From contig CAVRUJ010000001.1 of NCBI GenBank assembly GCA_963724385.1, forward strand, positions 744,001 through 808,000: a stretch of DNA of 64,000 nucleotides, read 5' to 3'. The position numbers and the translations under genes were made by a program. Position 1 is the first letter of the stretch, and each line of letters opens with the position of its first letter. Below the pieces are notes generated by a model. The model had not been told where the DNA came from. It made no database searches and saw nothing but the letters and a program-made list of their open reading frames with translations. This stretch comes from DASXQK01 sp963724385. Lineage in GTDB: Bacteria; Pseudomonadota; Alphaproteobacteria; Dongiales; Dongiaceae. Below are positions 42,354 through 50,896 of this stretch, in pieces.

Positions 42354-42601
42354 GATCGTTCTCCAAAGATGCGTCTCCAGCGGTGCTTCGGCACCTTGCT
42401 GGCTTTCAAGCTTGGTGAAAGACGGGTCCGGTCCGCGGAAGCGGGCGGCGATTCCCCGTGGCAACGCGCCTCAGGGAATTGCAGCGATCTACCGTCGCAG
42501 CTTCGTCCTGGCGTTTGAGCGCCAGAGGCGAAACGATCCCGGGATTGGTCGGAAGAGCAGGGAAGGTCGAACGCGCTAGCGCGTCCGCCGACGAAGACCC
42601 G

Positions 42602-42649
42602 TCAGGCCGCGAGGCGGCCCCGTGCGCTGTGGCGATTGGTCATCATCAT
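42602..42649 (-). CDS. Possible 15-residue leader peptide
   Basis: A minus-strand frame MMMTNRHSARGRLAA is preceded by a near-perfect ribosome site (GGGAGGAGCG directly before three ATG codons). It ends about 250 bases upstream of the DUF1127-like gene. The strong site and triple start make it notable, but there is no run of regulatory codons and no known family, so it could be a true micropeptide, a leader or chance. Confidence 0.35.
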   Translation of the reverse strand: MMMTNRHSARGRLAA

Positions 42650-42748
42650 CGCTCCTCCCTCTAAGACGGATGCGAGCTGCGCCTTTTACGCGCATCGGCG
42701 GCCGAGGTCAAAGCGAAACCCGGGCCCGCCGAAAATTGCCCGCACCCT

Positions 42749-42764
42749 GTTGCCCTTGGGCAAC
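42749..42764 (-). terminator. Probable sspB terminator
   Basis: A perfect GTTGCCC / GGGCAAC hairpin with a very short loop lies immediately after the sspB stop on the minus strand, followed about a dozen bases later by AATTTT. It is a plausible intrinsic terminator with a weak U tract. Confidence 0.45.
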
Positions 42765-42766
42765 GG

Positions 42767-43255
42767 CTATTTCTTGCGAAAGGCGTCGAGCGCGACGACT
42801 TCCCCGCCTTTGGCCTGTTCGTGCGACGGCTTTTCGCCGCCCGTCACCGCCGGCAGCTCGGCGCGGCGCGACTCGCCCGCCTGCTTGGCACCGTCGTCTT
42901 CGCCGGCTTCGAACTGGAGACCGAATTTGACCGAGGGATCGGCAAAAGCGCTGATGGCCGCGAAGGGAACCGTGAGCCGCTCGTGGCGCCCGCCGAAGCT
43001 CAAGGTGACGGAGAATCGATCGGCCTCGACGGAGAGATCCCAGAACTGATGCTGCAGGACGATGGTCATCTCCTGGGGATATTGCTGACGCAGCCAGTCG
43101 GCGAGGCCGACTCCCGGGCGCGTCGTGCGGAAGGTGACAAAGAAGTGGTGATCGCCGGGAAGCCCGCGGACTTGCGCTTCCTGCAGCGCGCGGGTCACAA
43201 CGCCACGCAGCGCCAGCTCGACCATCTGGTCGTATCTCAGCCAGTTCTCGGCCAT
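42767..43255 (-). CDS. sspB: SspB, ClpXP adaptor for ssrA-tagged proteins
   Basis: This is a 162-residue SspB of the alphaproteobacterial type. It begins ENWLRYDQMVELALRGVVTR and has HHFFVTFRTTRPGV, LQHQFWDLSVEADRFSVTLS and FAAISAFADPSVKFGLQFEA, the conserved substrate-binding core. A disordered Gly/Glu-rich linker follows and the C-terminus GGEVVALDAFRKK is the short tail that binds ClpX. SspB tethers ssrA-tagged proteins to ClpXP. The gene lies on the same strand as the tmRNA gene, directly downstream of it, an unusually direct functional pairing. Confidence 0.95.
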   Translation of the reverse strand: MAENWLRYDQMVELALRGVVTRALQEAQVRGLPGDHHFFVTFRTTRPGVGLADWLRQQYPQEMTIVLQHQFWDLSVEADRFSVTLSFGGRHERLTVPFAAISAFADPSVKFGLQFEAGEDDGAKQAGESRRAELPAVTGGEKPSHEQAKGGEVVALDAFRKK

Positions 43256-43309
43256 GCTCGCCCGCCCCGATCCTCCCGCAGCGTCTTTTTGTCCCGCCCG
43301 GCTCGCCGG

Positions 43310-43590
43310 GGAGGGAAGTGGGGGGCCTTCTGTTGCCCGGCGCCCCCCGGACCGCGCTTACCTAATCACTTAGGCAGCGAGAGCCAAACGGTTGTTGTCG
43401 TTGGCACTTCTTGAGTGGCCCGATAACGGCGGTACCATGCCGAGCGAAAACCATGCCTTTACCACGCGCGTCGATCCTGTTTCGCCCCCATGAAGGGCCG
43501 GCCATTCCGGCCGGCCTGAAACTGGTGGAGGCGCCGGGTACTGCCCCCGGGTCCGCTACGCTTATGCCACATGGCGTTTATCGCCGTAGT
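43310..43590 (-). ncRNA. ssrA: Permuted two-piece tmRNA (alpha type)
   Basis: Circularly permuted tmRNA gene; boundaries are approximate. On the minus strand the acceptor piece comes first and ends GCGCCTCCACCA (CCA end at 43523). A 33-base intervening loop (43490-43522) holds a GGCCGGCC hairpin. The coding piece then starts GGGGGCGAAACAGGATCGAC at 43489. Its first seven bases pair with the acceptor end CGCCTCC, giving the tRNA-like stem. The tag frame at 43405-43370 encodes ANDNNRLALAA followed by TAA, with the stop inside a CCTAA/TTAGG hairpin. A GGGGGGC/GGCCCCCC pairing near 43320 suggests the terminal pseudoknot. A TATATT box at 43609-43614 on the minus strand is a likely -10. tmRNA rescues stalled ribosomes and tags the product for ClpXP. 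Confidence 0.93.
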
Positions 43591-43651
43591 CGGTCGCCCG
43601 ACAGGTGAAATATAAGTGTCTTCACGGCGAATCGAAAGGGGTGCGAAGAGC

Positions 43652-44593
43652 GTGACCAGCGGCAGCGAGGACGATCGGGAGATCGCAGCCCAAAGGGCCG
43701 AGATGAGCCAGACCCGGCGCAGCACGGTGCCGGCCCTGGAGGAAATCCTGTACACGGCCCTGCCGGTGCTGGACCGCGGCTTCATCCGCGTCGTCGACTA
43801 CATGGGCGACGACGGCGCGGTCGTCCAGGCGGCGCGCGTCTCCTACGGCCGCGGCACCCGCAAGGTCAGCGAGGATCGCGGCCTCATCCACTACCTGATG
43901 CGCCACCGGCACTCGACACCCTTCGAGATGTGCGAGATCAAGTTCCACGTGAAGCTGCCGATCTTCGTCGCGCGCCAGTGGATCCGCCATCGCACTGCCA
44001 ATGTGAACGAGTATTCGGCCCGCTATTCGATCCTGGATCGGGAGTTCTATCTGCCGGCGCCGGCCGATCTTGCCGCACAATCCGCCGCCAATCGGCAGGG
44101 ACGGGGTGAGATTCTCGAAGGCGCGGAGGCGGCCCATGTGCTGGACCTGCTGCGCGAGGATTCGCTGCGCCAATATGCCCACTACACGGAAATGCTGAAC
44201 GAAGGGGAGGACGGCGAGGCCGCCGATCCTGCCCGCCGGGGCCTTGCCCGCGAGCTCGCCCGCATGAGCCTCACCCTCAACTTCTATACCCAGTGGTACT
44301 GGAAGATCGACCTTTACAACCTGATGCACTTCCTCAGCTTGCGCGCCGACCCCCACGCTCAGTACGAGATCCGGGCCTATGCCGAGGTGATGCTGGACGT
44401 GCTGCGCCGCTGGCTCCCGCTCTGCCATGAGGCCTTCCTGCAGCACCGGCTCCATGCCGTGACGCTCTCGGCGGCGGCGCTCGCCGCGGTGAAGGAGATG
44501 TTGGCAGGGAAGAAGGTGACGCAAGCGTCGAGCGGGCTCGGCAAGCGCGAATGGCGCGAGCTTTGCACGGCGCTGGGGTTGCCCCAAGCCTGA
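43652..44593 (+). CDS. thyX: FAD-dependent thymidylate synthase
   Basis: This is a 313-residue ThyX that makes dTMP from dUMP using FAD and methylenetetrahydrofolate. The ThyX motif is RQWIRHRTANVNEYSARYS, with the RHR and Ser residues for dUMP and flavin. RGLIHYLMRHRHSTPFEMCE and WYWKIDLYNLMHFLSLRADP are other family blocks. I chose the GTG at 43652, which gives the family-like N-terminus SEDDREIAAQRAEM; a GTG at 43616 overlaps the tmRNA promoter, and an ATG at 43703 would shorten the protein to 296 residues. It diverges from ssrA. Confidence 0.93.
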   Translation: MTSGSEDDREIAAQRAEMSQTRRSTVPALEEILYTALPVLDRGFIRVVDYMGDDGAVVQAARVSYGRGTRKVSEDRGLIHYLMRHRHSTPFEMCEIKFHVKLPIFVARQWIRHRTANVNEYSARYSILDREFYLPAPADLAAQSAANRQGRGEILEGAEAAHVLDLLREDSLRQYAHYTEMLNEGEDGEAADPARRGLARELARMSLTLNFYTQWYWKIDLYNLMHFLSLRADPHAQYEIRAYAEVMLDVLRRWLPLCHEAFLQHRLHAVTLSAAALAAVKEMLAGKKVTQASSGLGKREWRELCTALGLPQA

Positions 44594-44594
44594 C

Positions 44595-45710
<1,116 letters not shown>

Positions 45711-45853
45711 GCTTGAAATCTCCCTTCATTCGCCGATAGTGGCAAGGCAGCACTGCTTGCCAGCCTACCGCGCACGCCTTAAGTAGTGGCTTCGGTCGCC
45801 AATGGGAAGCGGCGACGGCTAACCCGCAGAATGGAAAGGAAGGGATCGGTCCG

Positions 45854-46981
45854 ATGCCCTGGCGCAACACGAGCGGAGGCGGCGGTCCCTGGGGTGGAGG
45901 CGGGCAGGGGCCCTGGAGCGGCGGCAAGCCGCCCGACCTGGAAGACATCCTGCGCAAGGGCCAGGACCGCATGAAGCGCCTGCTGCCGGGCGGGTTCGGC
46001 AGCGGCCGGAGCCTCGCCTTCATCGCGCTCGTCGGCCTGGCGCTCTGGCTCGCGACCGGCTTCTATCGCGTCGAGCCAGACGAGGAGGGCCTTGCCCTCA
46101 TCTTCGGCCGCGTCTGGAAGCTCACCTATCCGGGGCTGAACTACAATCTGCCCGCCCCCATCGGCGAGGTGATGACGCCCAAGGTGAAGCGGGTCAACCG
46201 GGTCGAGGTCGGCTTCCGCTCCACGGTCGATTCGGACGGCAATTTCACCGCCCAGGACGTGCCGGACGAGAGCCTGATACTGACCGGCGACAAGAAGATC
46301 ATCGACATGCAGTACACCGTCTTTTGGGTGATCAAGGATCCGCTGCAGTTCCTGTTTGCCATCCGCGATCCCGAGGACACGGTGAAGAACGTGGCAGAAA
46401 GCGCCATGCGCGAAATCATCGGCCGGTCGGACTTCGAGTATGTCCGCACCAAGGGCCAGGCGGCCACCGAGCAGGAGGCGCTCGTCCTTATTCAGCAGCT
46501 GCTCGACAACTATCACGCCGGCATCGAGGTGAGCCAGGTTGCGATGAAGAACATCGCGCCGCCGGCTGAGACCATCGCCGCCTTTCGCGACATCACGGCG
46601 GCGAGCCAGGACGCCATCAGCTCGGTCAACGAGGCTCAGGGCTACTACAACCAGGTGACCCAGAACGCCGAAGGCCAGGCCCAGAAGATCATCAAGGAAG
46701 CCGAGGCCTACAAGGCCCAGCGCATTGCGCTGGCGACCGGCGAGGCCCAGCGTTTCGAGACCGTTCTCGCCGCCTATCAGAAGGCGCCCGACGTGACCCG
46801 GCGCCGGCTCTACCTGGAGACGATGGAGCAGGTGCTCAAGAGCGTGGACAAAGTGCTGATCGACCCCAGGCTTTCCGGCGGGGCGGTGCCCTACCTGTCG
46901 CTCAACGAGTTGATGAAGCATCCGGGGTCCGACGCCGGCGCACCGGCAGCGGGCGCCTCGACGACAGGAGGCAGCCAGTGA
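45854..46981 (+). CDS. hflK: HflK, FtsH-modulating membrane protein
   Basis: This protein of 375 residues has the HflK-typical Gly-rich N-terminus (MPWRNTSGGGGPWGGGGQG) with PPDLEDILRKGQDR, a single membrane segment (LAFIALVGLALWLATGFYRV) and a band-7/SPFH domain (EEGLALIFGRVWKLTYPGLN). The rest is coiled coil (AQKIIKEAEAYKAQRIALAT). HflK with HflC forms a large membrane cage around FtsH and limits its proteolysis. Its stop overlaps the HflC GTG start by four bases. Confidence 0.96.
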   Translation: MPWRNTSGGGGPWGGGGQGPWSGGKPPDLEDILRKGQDRMKRLLPGGFGSGRSLAFIALVGLALWLATGFYRVEPDEEGLALIFGRVWKLTYPGLNYNLPAPIGEVMTPKVKRVNRVEVGFRSTVDSDGNFTAQDVPDESLILTGDKKIIDMQYTVFWVIKDPLQFLFAIRDPEDTVKNVAESAMREIIGRSDFEYVRTKGQAATEQEALVLIQQLLDNYHAGIEVSQVAMKNIAPPAETIAAFRDITAASQDAISSVNEAQGYYNQVTQNAEGQAQKIIKEAEAYKAQRIALATGEAQRFETVLAAYQKAPDVTRRRLYLETMEQVLKSVDKVLIDPRLSGGAVPYLSLNELMKHPGSDAGAPAAGASTTGGSQ

Positions 46982-47937
46982 ACCGCGCTCTCCTCGGCGC
47001 GATCGTCGGCGCGATCGTCGCCTTCGTGCTGCTGTACTCGTCCTACTACGTGGTCCATCCCTCGGAGTGGACGCTGGTCCTCGAGCTGGGCAAACCGGTG
47101 CGGGTGGTACCTCTTCCGGACTGGTCCAATCCGCAGCTCGACCCGCTCAGCCCCGACGTGGGCCCCGGCCTCTACTTCAAGCTGCCCTTCGTGCAAAACG
47201 TCGTCTATCTGGACAAGCGCGTCCTCAACTTCGACGCCCCGTCGGAGGAGGTTCCGACCGTCGACCAGAATCAGGTGATCGTCTCCGCCTATGCCCGATT
47301 CCAGATCATCGATCCGCTGTTGTTCTATCAGACAGTGGGCAACGAGGATGGGGTGCAGGCGCGCCTCAAGCCGATCATCAGCTCCAATCTGCGCCGCGCG
47401 CTGGGCGACGTTTCCATGGCGACGATCCTGACAAGCCACCGTGCGGACCTGATGCTTCAGATCACCAAGCAGGTAAGCCTCGAGGCACAAAGCTTCGGCA
47501 TCAAAGTCATCGACGTGCGCATGAAGCGGGTCGATCTGACCCAGGAAAACGCCGAGGCTATCTATAAGCAGATGACAACCCAGCGCCAGCAGGTGGCCAT
47601 CAACACGCGCGCCACGGGCCAGGCCCAGGCGACCGAGCTTCGGGCCGAAGGCGACAAGCAGGCGGTGATCATCCTCGCCGACGCCAAGCAGAAGGCCGAG
47701 GTGCTGCATGGCGAGGGCGATGCGACGGCGACGGCGACCTACGCCGCCGCGTTCGGCCGCGATCCTGCCTTCTTCGACTTCTATCGCTCGCTTCAGGCAA
47801 TGGACACGGCCTTGTCCGGACAGGGCACGACCTATGTCGGCCCGCCCGATGGCGATTTCTTCCGTTATTTCCGCAGCGAGACCGGCAGCCCCGCCAAGCC
47901 GGCTCAGGCGGGCGCTGCCTCCGCGACTTCACCTTAA
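46978..47937 (+). CDS. hflC: HflC, partner of HflK
   Basis: This protein of 319 residues has one N-terminal membrane segment (AIVGAIVAFVLLYSSYYVV), then an SPFH domain (EWTLVLELGKPVRVV, GPGLYFKLPFVQNVVYLDKR) and a helical region (FGIKVIDVRMKRVDLTQENA, RAEGDKQAVIILADAKQKAE). The GTG start overlaps the hflK stop (GTGA), which implies translational coupling. The C-terminus RDPAFFDFYRSLQAMDTAL is the usual HflC end. Part of hflK-hflC-DUF2065-degP. Confidence 0.96.
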   Translation: MNRALLGAIVGAIVAFVLLYSSYYVVHPSEWTLVLELGKPVRVVPLPDWSNPQLDPLSPDVGPGLYFKLPFVQNVVYLDKRVLNFDAPSEEVPTVDQNQVIVSAYARFQIIDPLLFYQTVGNEDGVQARLKPIISSNLRRALGDVSMATILTSHRADLMLQITKQVSLEAQSFGIKVIDVRMKRVDLTQENAEAIYKQMTTQRQQVAINTRATGQAQATELRAEGDKQAVIILADAKQKAEVLHGEGDATATATYAAAFGRDPAFFDFYRSLQAMDTALSGQGTTYVGPPDGDFFRYFRSETGSPAKPAQAGAASATSP

Positions 47938-47956
47938 CCCGGCCGGCAGGTCTGCC

Positions 47957-48154
47957 ATGTCGCTGGGCTTGGGCGACGCCCTGACCGCCATCGGGCTGAT
48001 GCTGGTTTTCGAGGGGATCGTGCTGGCCGCCGCCCCCGAAACGGCCAAGCGGGCGATGGCAGCCATTCTCGCGCGGCCCGCCGGGCTGTTGAGGCTGGTC
48101 GGGGTGGTGGCCATGGTGGTGGGGGTGGCTGTGGTGTGGCTGGTGCGAGGCTGA
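47957..48154 (+). CDS. DUF2065 small membrane protein
   Basis: This protein of 65 residues has two hydrophobic helices (ALTAIGLMLVFEGIVLAAAP and LLRLVGVVAMVVGVAVVWLV) joined by a basic loop with ETAKRAM. This is DUF2065, often found directly after hflC. GGCAGG lies upstream of the ATG, 19 bases after the hflC stop. It may be a small FtsH- or HflKC-associated protein, but this is inferred only from position. Confidence 0.88.
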   Translation: MSLGLGDALTAIGLMLVFEGIVLAAAPETAKRAMAAILARPAGLLRLVGVVAMVVGVAVVWLVRG

Positions 48155-48316
48155 GAACCCCCGCACTTTCAAAATCCTCGCCCGCAGCCGGCCGAAATGG
48201 CTTATCCTTGTCTTTAGAGCCCCGCATGGTCGGCAGGCCGTCTTGATCGGGCGCCGATCCGGGCTACATCCTGGGTAGAAATCGGCGGATGGGCCGGTCC
48301 CATCCCAGCTTGGAGT

Positions 48317-49825
48317 ATGGACGTGACGTATCGCTTCCTCGGCCGCCTGTTGGCCGTACCTTTCGCCGTCGGCCTCCTGCTCCTGCCGGCAGCACCCGCG
48401 GCGCTGGCCCGCAGCGCTCCCGAGAGCTTCGCCGATTTGGTGGATAAGCTCCTGCCGGCCGTGGTCAACATCGCGTCGACGACCAAGGTCACCGATGCCA
48501 ATCAGAGCGATCCCAACCTGGAGCAGCTGTTCAAGCAGTTCTTCGACAAGCAGCAAGGGAACAACGGCGGCGGGGACAACGGGGGCGACAGCGGCGGCGA
48601 TAATGGGAGCGGGGACAACGGCGATACGCCCCATGAGGCGACGTCGCTCGGCTCCGGCTTCATCATCGACCCGAGCGGCTACATCGTCACCAATAACCAT
48701 GTCATCGACCAGGCCGAGGAAATCACGGTCCGCCTCCAGGACAACACCGAGTTCAAGGCGCGGCTCGTCGGCCATGACCCGAAGACCGACCTCGCCCTGC
48801 TGAAGATCGATGCCCCCGGCCCGCTGCCCTATGTCGAGTGGGGCGATTCCGAGAAGGCCAGGATCGGCGACTGGGTCATTGCCATCGGCAATCCCTTCGG
48901 CCTCGGCGGATCGGTTTCAGCCGGCATCCTCTCGGCTCGCCAGCGGGACATCAACGCCGGTCCCTATGACGATTTCCTGCAGACCGACGCCGCGATCAAC
49001 CGGGGCAATTCCGGCGGTCCCATGTTCGACATGGACGGCAAGGTCATCGGCATCAATACGGCCATATTCTCGCCCTCGGGCGGCAGCATCGGCATCGGTT
49101 TCGCGTTGCCATCCTCGCTCGCCAAGCCGGTGATCGCCCAGCTGCGCCAGTATGGCCATCCCCGGCGCGGCTGGCTCGGCGTCAGGATCCAGAGCGTGAC
49201 GCCCGAACTGGCCGAGGGCCTGAAGATGTCGAAGCCCATCGGCGCCCTCATCGCCTCGGTCACCGGCGGCGGGCCCGCCGACAAGGCAGGGATCAAGCAG
49301 GGCGACGTGGTCATCCGCTTCAACAGCCAGGACGTGCCGGAGATGCGCCAGCTGCCGCGCATCGTCGCCGAGACGCCGTTCGGCACCGAGGTGCCCGTGG
49401 TCGTATTGCGCCAGGGCAGGGAGGTGACTGTCACGGTCAGACTGGGCGAGCTCGACGAAACGGCCGAAGCCAGTGCCGACGCCCAACAGAGCCAGACGCA
49501 GGCGCCAAAGCCGACGGTCAAGAAAACCCCGGTGCTGGGCCTCCAGCTCGCCGAGATGAGCGACGCGCTCCGCCAGAAATACAGCATCGCCGACGAAGCT
49601 TCCGGCGTCGTCGTGCTCGACGTGGATGCCAACAGCAACGCCGCGGCCAAGGGCCTGAAGGCCGGCGACGTCATCGTCGAGGTGGACCAGAATTCCGTCG
49701 CCACTCCCTCCGACGTTGAGAACCGGATCGCCGCAGCGAAGTCGAACGGATACAAGGTCGTGACCCTCCTGGTCTATCGCCAGGGCGACTTCCAATGGGT
49801 GGCGGTCAGGACCGATCAGGGCTGA
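48317..49825 (+). CDS. degP: DegP/HtrA-type periplasmic serine protease
   Basis: This is a 502-residue Do-family protease. The signal peptide LLAVPFAVGLLLLPAAPAAL ends near LARSAP. The catalytic triad is His128 (VTNNHVIDQA), Asp158 (PKTDLALLK) and Ser232 (NRGNSGGPMFD). A linker of about 25 Gly/Asn/Asp residues (GNNGGGDNGGDSGGDNGSGD) lies before the triad. Two PDZ domains follow (RRGWLGVRIQSVTPELAEGL and VLGLQLAEMSDALRQKYSIA). DegP degrades or refolds misfolded envelope proteins. It closes the hflKC cluster and is followed by miaA on the same strand. Confidence 0.96.
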   Translation: MDVTYRFLGRLLAVPFAVGLLLLPAAPAALARSAPESFADLVDKLLPAVVNIASTTKVTDANQSDPNLEQLFKQFFDKQQGNNGGGDNGGDSGGDNGSGDNGDTPHEATSLGSGFIIDPSGYIVTNNHVIDQAEEITVRLQDNTEFKARLVGHDPKTDLALLKIDAPGPLPYVEWGDSEKARIGDWVIAIGNPFGLGGSVSAGILSARQRDINAGPYDDFLQTDAAINRGNSGGPMFDMDGKVIGINTAIFSPSGGSIGIGFALPSSLAKPVIAQLRQYGHPRRGWLGVRIQSVTPELAEGLKMSKPIGALIASVTGGGPADKAGIKQGDVVIRFNSQDVPEMRQLPRIVAETPFGTEVPVVVLRQGREVTVTVRLGELDETAEASADAQQSQTQAPKPTVKKTPVLGLQLAEMSDALRQKYSIADEASGVVVLDVDANSNAAAKGLKAGDVIVEVDQNSVATPSDVENRIAAAKSNGYKVVTLLVYRQGDFQWVAVRTDQG

Positions 49826-49881
49826 GCGAACGCCGGTCCCAGGCCCCGACCATCCCAGGAGCGCAGCAGAACCGGCGGCCT

Positions 49882-50802
49882 ATGGTCGTTGTCGCCGGGC
49901 CGACGGCGAGCGGGAAGTCGGCCTTGGCCCTTGCCATTGCCGAACGCTTCGCCGGCGTCGTCGTCAACGCCGACAGCATGCAGGTCTACCGCGAGCTCGC
50001 CATCCTGACTGCAAGGCCGGGACCGGCGGCGCTTGCCGCGGTTCCGCATCGCCTCTATGGCGTATTGCCGGCCGCCGAGCGCTGCTCGGTCGGACGCTGG
50101 CGCGAGATGGCGCTTGGCGCCATCGCGGCGGAGCCTCAGCGCCTGCCAGTAGTGACCGGGGGGAGCGGGCTCTACCTGCGCGCGCTCAGTGCCGGCCTGG
50201 CGCCGGTTCCCGAGATTCCCGCCGAGCTGCTCGTTCAGGGCCGAGGCAGGCTCGATGACTTAGGGCCTGAAGAGCTCCATAGCGAGCTTCAGCGCCTCGA
50301 TCCCGTGATGGCGGCAAGGATTGCGCCCGGCGACAGTCACCGGCTGCTGCGCGCCTGGTGCGTGTATCGGGCAACCGGCCGATCCCTCGCCAGCTGGCAA
50401 TCGGATACGGGGCCGGCCGGTCTTTTCCCGACTTTGGTCATCGCGCTCATGCCGCAGAGGGCCGAGCTCTACGCCGCCTGCGACGCCCGCTTCTCGGCCA
50501 TGGTGGCAGCGGGCGCGCTGGGCGAGGTGGAGGCTCTTCTTGCCCTCGGCCTAGACCCAAGCCTGCCGGCGATGAAGGCGGTGGGCGTGCGGGAGCTGGC
50601 TGAAGTCTTGCGCGGGCGTCTCGCGTTTGCGAAGGCGATTGCCGCAGCGCAGCAGGCGACCCGGCGCTATGCCAAGCGTCAGGTCACTTGGATAAGGCAT
50701 CAGATGACAGGGGCTCACATCATCGATGCGCAATTTTCGGAAAGAATCTTGCCACCAATCTTTACGATTATTCGCCAATTTTTGTTGACCGCTTCCAAAT
50801 GA
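49882..50802 (+). CDS. miaA: tRNA dimethylallyltransferase
   Basis: This enzyme of 306 residues transfers an isopentenyl group to A37 of tRNAs reading UNN codons. The P-loop is GPTASGKSALALAIAE at the N-terminus, then VVNADSMQVYRELAILTARP and VVTGGSGLYLRALSAGLAPV with DSHRLLRAWCVYRATGRSLA. The tail RRYAKRQVTWIRHQ is the family tRNA-binding end. The start is uncertain: ATG 49882 begins right at the fold but lacks a clear ribosome site, while ATG 49795 in the same frame overlaps degP by 31 bases. Confidence 0.94.
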   Translation: MVVVAGPTASGKSALALAIAERFAGVVVNADSMQVYRELAILTARPGPAALAAVPHRLYGVLPAAERCSVGRWREMALGAIAAEPQRLPVVTGGSGLYLRALSAGLAPVPEIPAELLVQGRGRLDDLGPEELHSELQRLDPVMAARIAPGDSHRLLRAWCVYRATGRSLASWQSDTGPAGLFPTLVIALMPQRAELYAACDARFSAMVAAGALGEVEALLALGLDPSLPAMKAVGVRELAEVLRGRLAFAKAIAAAQQATRRYAKRQVTWIRHQMTGAHIIDAQFSERILPPIFTIIRQFLLTASK

Positions 50803-50850
50803 GCCTCTAGCTTCCGGCGGTTGCGGGCGAATTTCAGCAATTTTCGCCCG
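50786..50850 (+). promoter_or_regulatory. Possible ilv promoter and leader hairpin
   Basis: TTGACC near 50786 with TAGCTT about 17 bases later is a possible sigma-70 promoter. It is followed by an 8-base-pair hairpin CGGGCGAA / TTCGCCCG (50824-50850, 11-base loop) in the ilvB leader. No leader peptide with branched-chain codons was found, so attenuation is not demonstrated. Confidence 0.35.
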
Positions 50851-50896
50851 GCTTCACGGTCAAAGTCTTCGACCAAATCCGAAGGAGCATTGGGCC

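Larger units (their letters stand above)
42354..42766. other. Non-coding stretch between sspB and the DUF1127-like gene
   Basis: Apart from the 15-codon minus-strand open frame described separately, no gene is evident. A perfect 14-base palindrome (ACGCGCTAGCGCGT, 42571-42584) and a small CTGGCG/CGCCAG hairpin occur in the part that would be the leader of the DUF1127-like gene. A probable sspB terminator lies at its right end. Confidence 0.5.

Noticed and set aside
43411..43608. Plus-strand open frame in the tmRNA region
   Set aside because: It overlaps the acceptor and coding pieces of the permuted tmRNA on the opposite strand and has no family or good ribosome site.
48155..48316. Heat-shock sigma (RpoH) promoter before degP
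   Set aside because: CTTGTC and CCCCGCAT are both present but only about six bases apart, too short for the consensus spacing.
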